Shown: positions 60,245-64,000 of the stretch, piece by piece
Layout of the letters: each line of letters starts with the position of its first letter
Numbering within the stretch: position 1 is the first letter of the stretch
DNA from: Pseudomonadota bacterium
GTDB lineage: Bacteria; Pseudomonadota; Alphaproteobacteria; Rhizobiales; Xanthobacteraceae
Direction: 5' to 3'
DNA: 64,000 nt
Assembly: GCA_018240595.1 (NCBI GenBank)
Contig: JAFEFL010000064.1
Location: forward strand, 307,047-371,046
The notes under the pieces: model-generated
Told to the model about the DNA's origin: nothing
The model's database searches: none
The model's input: the letters and a program-made list of their open reading frames with translations, nothing else
Translations under genes and position numbers: made by a program

Positions 60245-61387
60245 ATGCCAAAGCAAAAGCGTCTGGGTGTCGGCATTGTCGGTGTGGAACCCGGGCGGAG
60301 CTGGGCCGCGCGCGGCCACATTCCGGCGCTGCGCGCCCTGTCGGACACCTTCGAAATCGTCGGCATCGCCAACACGAGCAAGGCGAGCGCCGAAGCGGCG
60401 GCCGCCGCGACGGGACTGCCGCGCGCCTTCGCTCATCTCGCCGAGATGCTCGCCGCGCCCGAAGTCGACATCGTCACCGTCGCGGTCAAGGTGCCGCCGC
60501 ATCTCGACATCGTCAAAGCTGCGATTGCCGCCGGCAAGCACGTCTACTGTGAATGGCCGTTGGGCAAGAGCCTCGGCGAGGCCGAGGAGATGGCGGCGCT
60601 CGCGCGGGCCAAAGGCGTGCTCGGCGTCGTCGGAACGCAAGCGCGCTTCGCTCCGGAGATCGAATACGTGAGGCAATTGATCGCGGACGGCTTCGTCGGT
60701 GACGTATTGTCCACGACGCTGATCGGACGCGGCGGCGCCTTGCAGGGCGGCGGCAGCATCCCCGACAAGAAGACGTGGGGCTATCTGCTGGATCGCGCCA
60801 ACGGCGCCACACTCCTGACGATCCCGGTCGGTCACACCTTGGCGGCGCTCACCGATCTGTTCGGCGACATCACTGCGGTGTCCTCGGTGCTGGCGGTTCG
60901 TCAGCCGACGGCTGTTGTCGTCGATACCGGCGAGTTGCTCCCGGTCACGGCGCCCGATCAGGTGCTGGTCTGCGGATCATTTGCATCCGGTGTGCCGCTG
61001 TCGATCCATTATCGCGGCGGTGCGGCGCGCGACGGCGATGGGCTGTTCTGGGAAATTCACGGCACCGACGGCGAGCTGCGGCTGTCGGCTCCATCCGGCC
61101 AAACTCAAATGGTGCCGCTGGCGCTGTCCGGCGCGCGCGGCGCCGAGACGTCGTTCCGGCGGCTGGAAGTGCCGTCGGCCTATCGCGCCGGCTGGCCGGA
61201 AGATGCCGAGGCCGGCAACGTCGCCCGCGTCTATGCGCGAGTGGCGCGCGACCTGCGCGAAGGCACCCGCACGGCGCCGAGCTTCGACGACGCCGTCGCC
61301 GTGCACCGGGTCATCGCCGCGATCGAACGCGCCGCCGAAAGCGGCGAGCGCGTCAGGCTTGGCGCCGGGCGATCGGCGCGCCCCTAG
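60245..61387 (+). CDS. Gfo/Idh/MocA-family oxidoreductase
   Basis: 380 residues. An N-terminal Rossmann domain (LGVGIVGVEPGRSWAARGHI, FEIVGIANTSKASAEAAAAA, then VKVPPHLDIVKAAIAAGKHV and the EWPLGKS turn corresponding to EKP) precedes an alpha/beta C-terminal domain. The EKP Lys is replaced in CEWPLGKS, so the hydride-transfer geometry may differ. It resembles NAD(P)-dependent galactose 1-dehydrogenase-like proteins. The ATG at 60245 has GGAG ten bases before. It converges on the next transporter gene with a 4-bp overlap. Confidence 0.88.
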   Translation: MPKQKRLGVGIVGVEPGRSWAARGHIPALRALSDTFEIVGIANTSKASAEAAAAATGLPRAFAHLAEMLAAPEVDIVTVAVKVPPHLDIVKAAIAAGKHVYCEWPLGKSLGEAEEMAALARAKGVLGVVGTQARFAPEIEYVRQLIADGFVGDVLSTTLIGRGGALQGGGSIPDKKTWGYLLDRANGATLLTIPVGHTLAALTDLFGDITAVSSVLAVRQPTAVVVDTGELLPVTAPDQVLVCGSFASGVPLSIHYRGGAARDGDGLFWEIHGTDGELRLSAPSGQTQMVPLALSGARGAETSFRRLEVPSAYRAGWPEDAEAGNVARVYARVARDLREGTRTAPSFDDAVAVHRVIAAIERAAESGERVRLGAGRSARP

Positions 61388-62244
61388 GCGAAGCGTTTGG
61401 CGCCGGCGACGCAGGCCACCACCACGATCGTCGACGCGATCATGGTCCAGGCGATCGGCTCGTGCAGCAGAAGGCCGGCGAGCGTGAGGCCGAAGAACGG
61501 CTGCAGCAGTTGCAGCTGGCTGACGCCGGCGATGCCGCCGAGCGCCAGGCCGCGATACCAGAACACGAAGCCGATCAGCATGCTGAACAGCGACACGTAA
61601 GCCAGCCCGAGCCAGGCCGGCACGCCGATCACGCGCCACTCGACCGGCAGCGTCGCCAGCATGATCGCGCCCATGAACGGCAGCGACAGCAGCAGCGCCC
61701 AGGAGATCACCTGCCAGCCGCCGAGCCGCCGCGACAAGGTCGCGCCTTCGGCATAGCCGAGGCCGCACAGCAGCACCGCGCCGATCATCAGGAGATCGCC
61801 GGTCAGCGAGCCGGCGCCGCTCTGCGACAGCGCGAAGCCGGCGACGGTGGCGGCACCGATCGCCGAGAACAGCCATAGCGCAGGCCGCGGCCGTTCGCCG
61901 CCGCGCAGCACGCCGAAAAAGGCGGTGGCGAGCGGCAGCAGGCCGATGAAGACGATCGAATGCGCGGCGCTGATGTGCTGCAGGGCCAGCGCGGTCAGCA
62001 GCGGAAAGCCGACGACGACGCCGACGGCGACGACCACGAGCGCCACGACGTCGCCTTTCGCCGGCCGCGTCTGGCGGAACATGGCCAGCAGCGCCGCGCC
62101 GAGCAGGGCCGCGATCACCGCGCGCGCCGAGGTCAGGAACAGCGGCGACAGATCGCGCACCGCGACGCGCGTCGCCGGCAGCGAGCCGCTGAAGATGATG
62201 ACGCCGAGGAGGCCGCTGCCCCAGCCCGCGGTGCTTCGTTCCAT
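61384..62244 (-). CDS. EamA/DMT-family transporter
   Basis: 286 residues, ten predicted helices in two EamA units: WGSGLLGVIIFSGSLPATRV first and LAYVSLFSMLIGFVFWYRGL in the second. It is divergent from a MocR regulator with a palindromic operator between, a common arrangement for exporters of amino acids or cofactors. The substrate is unknown. The stop overlaps the convergent oxidoreductase gene by 4 bp. Confidence 0.9.
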   Translation of the reverse strand: MERSTAGWGSGLLGVIIFSGSLPATRVAVRDLSPLFLTSARAVIAALLGAALLAMFRQTRPAKGDVVALVVVAVGVVVGFPLLTALALQHISAAHSIVFIGLLPLATAFFGVLRGGERPRPALWLFSAIGAATVAGFALSQSGAGSLTGDLLMIGAVLLCGLGYAEGATLSRRLGGWQVISWALLLSLPFMGAIMLATLPVEWRVIGVPAWLGLAYVSLFSMLIGFVFWYRGLALGGIAGVSQLQLLQPFFGLTLAGLLLHEPIAWTMIASTIVVVACVAGAKRFA

Positions 62245-62306
62245 GCGGCTTCTGTAGCCGGCGGTGGCTGTCGCCGGAACGCACAGTGCAGTACAATTGC
62301 GTCAAA

Positions 62307-62332
62307 CTGTATGGCTGACATGACCCATACAG
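62307..62332. promoter_or_regulatory. Palindromic operator between EamA and MocR genes
   Basis: CTGTATGG-N10-CCATACAG has 8-bp perfect arms. It lies 17 bp before the MocR ATG and about 63 bp from the EamA start, so binding would cover the MocR promoter or start. It probably binds the adjacent MocR protein. Confidence 0.65.
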
Positions 62333-62348
62333 ATGAGCGGAGACTGCC

Positions 62349-63836
62349 ATGGACCAGCGCGTGCCGACGCGGACCGAGGCCTTGATGCAGGAGGTGCGCG
62401 GCCGCATCGCCGCCCGCACGCTGGCGCCGGGCGACCGGCTGCCGTCGATCCGCCGCTTCGCCGCGGCGATGGACGTGTCGCCGTCGACGGTGGTCGAGGC
62501 GTACGACCGTCTTGCGGCCGAGGGCGTCATCCGCGCGCGGCCGGGCTCCGGCTTCTACGTCACCGCGCTGCACCAGCCGCCTTTGGTGCTCGCCGAAGTC
62601 GGCGCGCCGCGCGCCCGCGACGTCGACCCGTTCTGGGTGTCGCGGCAGTCGCTCGATGCCGAGACCAGCGTGCCGAAGCCCGGCTGCGGCTGGCTGCCGG
62701 CCGACTGGATGCCGCACGTGGCGCTACGCAAGGGCTTGCGCAAGCTGTCGCACGCCAGCGACGCCCTGCTGTGCGATTACGGCAGCACGCGCGGCGCCCC
62801 GGCCTTGCGCCGCCTGCTGATCGCGCGCTTCGCCGACGAAGGTCTCGATGTCGCGCCCGGTCAGGTGATGCTCACCGGCTCCGGCACGCAGGCGATCGAT
62901 CTCGTCTGCCGCATGCTGCTGCGGCCCGGCGACACCGTGCTGGTCGACGATCCGTGCTACTTCAATTTCCTGGCGCTGCTGCGCGCGCATCAGGTCAAGG
63001 TTATCGGCGTACCCTATACGCCAACCGGGCCGGACGTCGGCGCTTTCGAAAGCATTGTCGCAAGCGAGCGGCCGCGGCTCTACGTCACCAATGCCGGCTT
63101 GCACAATCCGACCGGCGCCAGCCTGACCGCGCAAACCGCGCATCGCGTGCTCAGCGCTGCCGCGGCGCACGAACTGACCATCGTCGAGGACGAGATCTTC
63201 GCCGATTTCGATCCGTCGCCGTCGGCGCGCCTCGCCGTGCCGGATGGGTTGAGCCGCGTCATCCGCATCGGCAGTTTCTCCAAGACATTGTCGGCCTCTG
63301 TGCGCTGCGGTTACATCGCGGCACGCGCCGACTGGATCGAGGGCCTCACCGATCTGCAGATCGCCACCGGCTTTGCCGGTCCGAGCCCGGTGGCAACCGA
63401 GCTGATCGCCGGCGTGCTCGCCGGCGGCAGCTATCGCAAGCACATGGAGGAAGTGCGCCGCCGCCTGGTGCGCGCGCGCAAGGACGTCGCGCAGCGCCTC
63501 GCGCCGCTCGGCATCGTGCCGTGGCTGATGCCGCGCGGCGGTTATTATCTGTGGTGCCGGCTGCCGGACGGCGTCGACTCCGCGGCGCTGGCGCGCCGCT
63601 CGATGGCCGAAGGCGTGGTGCTGGCGCCGGGCAACGTGTTCAGCGTGTCGCAATCGGCCGGCGCCTTCATGCGCTTCAACGTCGCGCAGATGGCTGACAA
63701 GCGCGTCTTGGCGGTTCTCAGGACGGCGATGGACGCGGAGCGCGCGGCGTCCGGACGGCAGCTCTCGCCAGGGCAGTCGACGTCAAAATCTGGGGTGAGA
63801 TCGGAGGGAAGTTCACGCACCGGTGACGGATGGTGA
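62349..63836 (+). CDS. MocR-family regulator (GntR HTH fused to PLP aminotransferase domain)
   Basis: 495 residues. A GntR winged helix (about 8-72: LAPGDRLPSIRRFAAAMDVS, VVEAYDRLAAEGVIRARPGS) is joined to a fold-type I aminotransferase domain (about 110-470). The PLP Lys is K312 in GSFSKTLSASVRCGY; D-E in TIVEDEIFADF and NPTG in LHNPTGASL are present. MocR proteins sense PLP or amino acids and often control a neighbouring transporter, here the divergent EamA gene. The C-terminal 30 residues are Ser/Gly-rich and not conserved. Confidence 0.92.
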   Translation: MDQRVPTRTEALMQEVRGRIAARTLAPGDRLPSIRRFAAAMDVSPSTVVEAYDRLAAEGVIRARPGSGFYVTALHQPPLVLAEVGAPRARDVDPFWVSRQSLDAETSVPKPGCGWLPADWMPHVALRKGLRKLSHASDALLCDYGSTRGAPALRRLLIARFADEGLDVAPGQVMLTGSGTQAIDLVCRMLLRPGDTVLVDDPCYFNFLALLRAHQVKVIGVPYTPTGPDVGAFESIVASERPRLYVTNAGLHNPTGASLTAQTAHRVLSAAAAHELTIVEDEIFADFDPSPSARLAVPDGLSRVIRIGSFSKTLSASVRCGYIAARADWIEGLTDLQIATGFAGPSPVATELIAGVLAGGSYRKHMEEVRRRLVRARKDVAQRLAPLGIVPWLMPRGGYYLWCRLPDGVDSAALARRSMAEGVVLAPGNVFSVSQSAGAFMRFNVAQMADKRVLAVLRTAMDAERAASGRQLSPGQSTSKSGVRSEGSSRTGDGW

Positions 63837-63840
63837 AGAA

Positions 63841-63917
63841 TGGCGCGCCCGGCGCGATTCGAACGCACGACCTTTGCCTTCGGAGGGCAACGCTCTATCC
63901 AGCTGAGCTACGGGCGC
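63841..63917 (-). tRNA. tRNA-Arg (anticodon CCG)
   Basis: 77 nt on the minus strand including an encoded CCA. Acceptor arms GCGCCCG and CGGGCGC pair fully. The D-arm region is AGCTCAGCTGGATAGAGC. The anticodon stem TTGCC/GGCAA encloses loop CTCCGAA with anticodon CCG. The T-arm is GTGCG-TTCGAAT-CGCGC. It reads the Arg codon CGG. It lies 4 bp past the MocR stop codon, convergent with it. The final 83 bp of the window upstream of it hold no further gene. Confidence 0.97.
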
Positions 63918-64000
63918 GTAGCCGCCCCTGATTAGACCAAATGGCCGGAACCGGCAATGGAGTTCGCGGGACGAGGGGGCGTGTTCCCCGGCGCCTTGTG

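Overview
The window is a GC-rich, densely coding stretch of chromosome from an alphaproteobacterium of the order Hyphomicrobiales (Rhizobiales). The evidence is the rpsT-dnaA-dnaN-...-recF-...-gyrB run, the lnt-PhrR/PraR-metK-trmB-rimP-nusA run, a PraR-type XRE regulator, a DUF2336 protein and the style of the intergenic palindromes. The gene set fits the Xanthobacteraceae/Nitrobacteraceae side of the order (Pseudolabrys-like). That placement is inferred from recalled gene order, not from a database search. No prophage, CRISPR array or insertion sequence was seen.

Left part (1-18.8 kb): a housekeeping block mostly on the minus strand. It runs nfuA, tsaB, rimI, fur, plsC, then miaB, phoH, ybeY, corC, lnt, phrR/praR, metK, trmB, then rimP and nusA (cut by the window edge). 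Several pairs overlap by 4 bp (ATGA), which suggests translational coupling. A RES/Xre toxin-antitoxin module on the plus strand sits between plsC and miaB. A DUF2336 gene and two CTAG-ended hairpin repeats sit before rimP. Non-coding RNA candidates are a terminator-like hairpin in the rimP leader and a folded metK leader.

Middle left (18.8-29.4 kb): mostly plus strand. It holds a 38-residue membrane peptide, a PfkB/adenosine kinase-like gene, a single-pass membrane protein behind a palindromic operator, an exported metallo-beta-lactamase-fold protein and a degenerate GIY-YIG-like protein. A Rieske oxygenase / glutamine-synthetase-like ligase / hydrolase operon follows, then DUF1328, a Bcr/CflA pump and an exported dienelactone-hydrolase-like protein.

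Replication region (29.4-41.5 kb): gyrB, a divergent ClC channel, recF, gntK, gnd, dnaN, dnaA and rpsT. A gluconate-metabolism pair (gnd-gntK) lies between dnaN and recF, and the ClC gene lies between recF and gyrB. About 1.3 kb between dnaA and rpsT carries no credible gene but has short repeats and an A/T tract. No clear DnaA boxes were found, so no origin is called.

Right part (41.6-64 kb): central metabolism and accessory catabolism. It contains a DHDPS-family aldolase, malic enzyme MaeB, MsrA, a Wza-type export lipoprotein, DMT transporters, dienelactone hydrolases, a luciferase-like flavoenzyme and a cytoplasmic HtrA-like protein that has lost its catalytic triad. After these come a CheY-like protein, a lyase/amidohydrolase/Bug-binding-protein/LysR cluster, a FAH-family/DUF302 pair and a second LysR gene beside a Gfo/Idh/MocA oxidoreductase. 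The window closes with a divergent EamA/MocR pair around a palindromic operator and tRNA-Arg(CCG). Interspersed bipartite palindromes of two families mark many gene ends.
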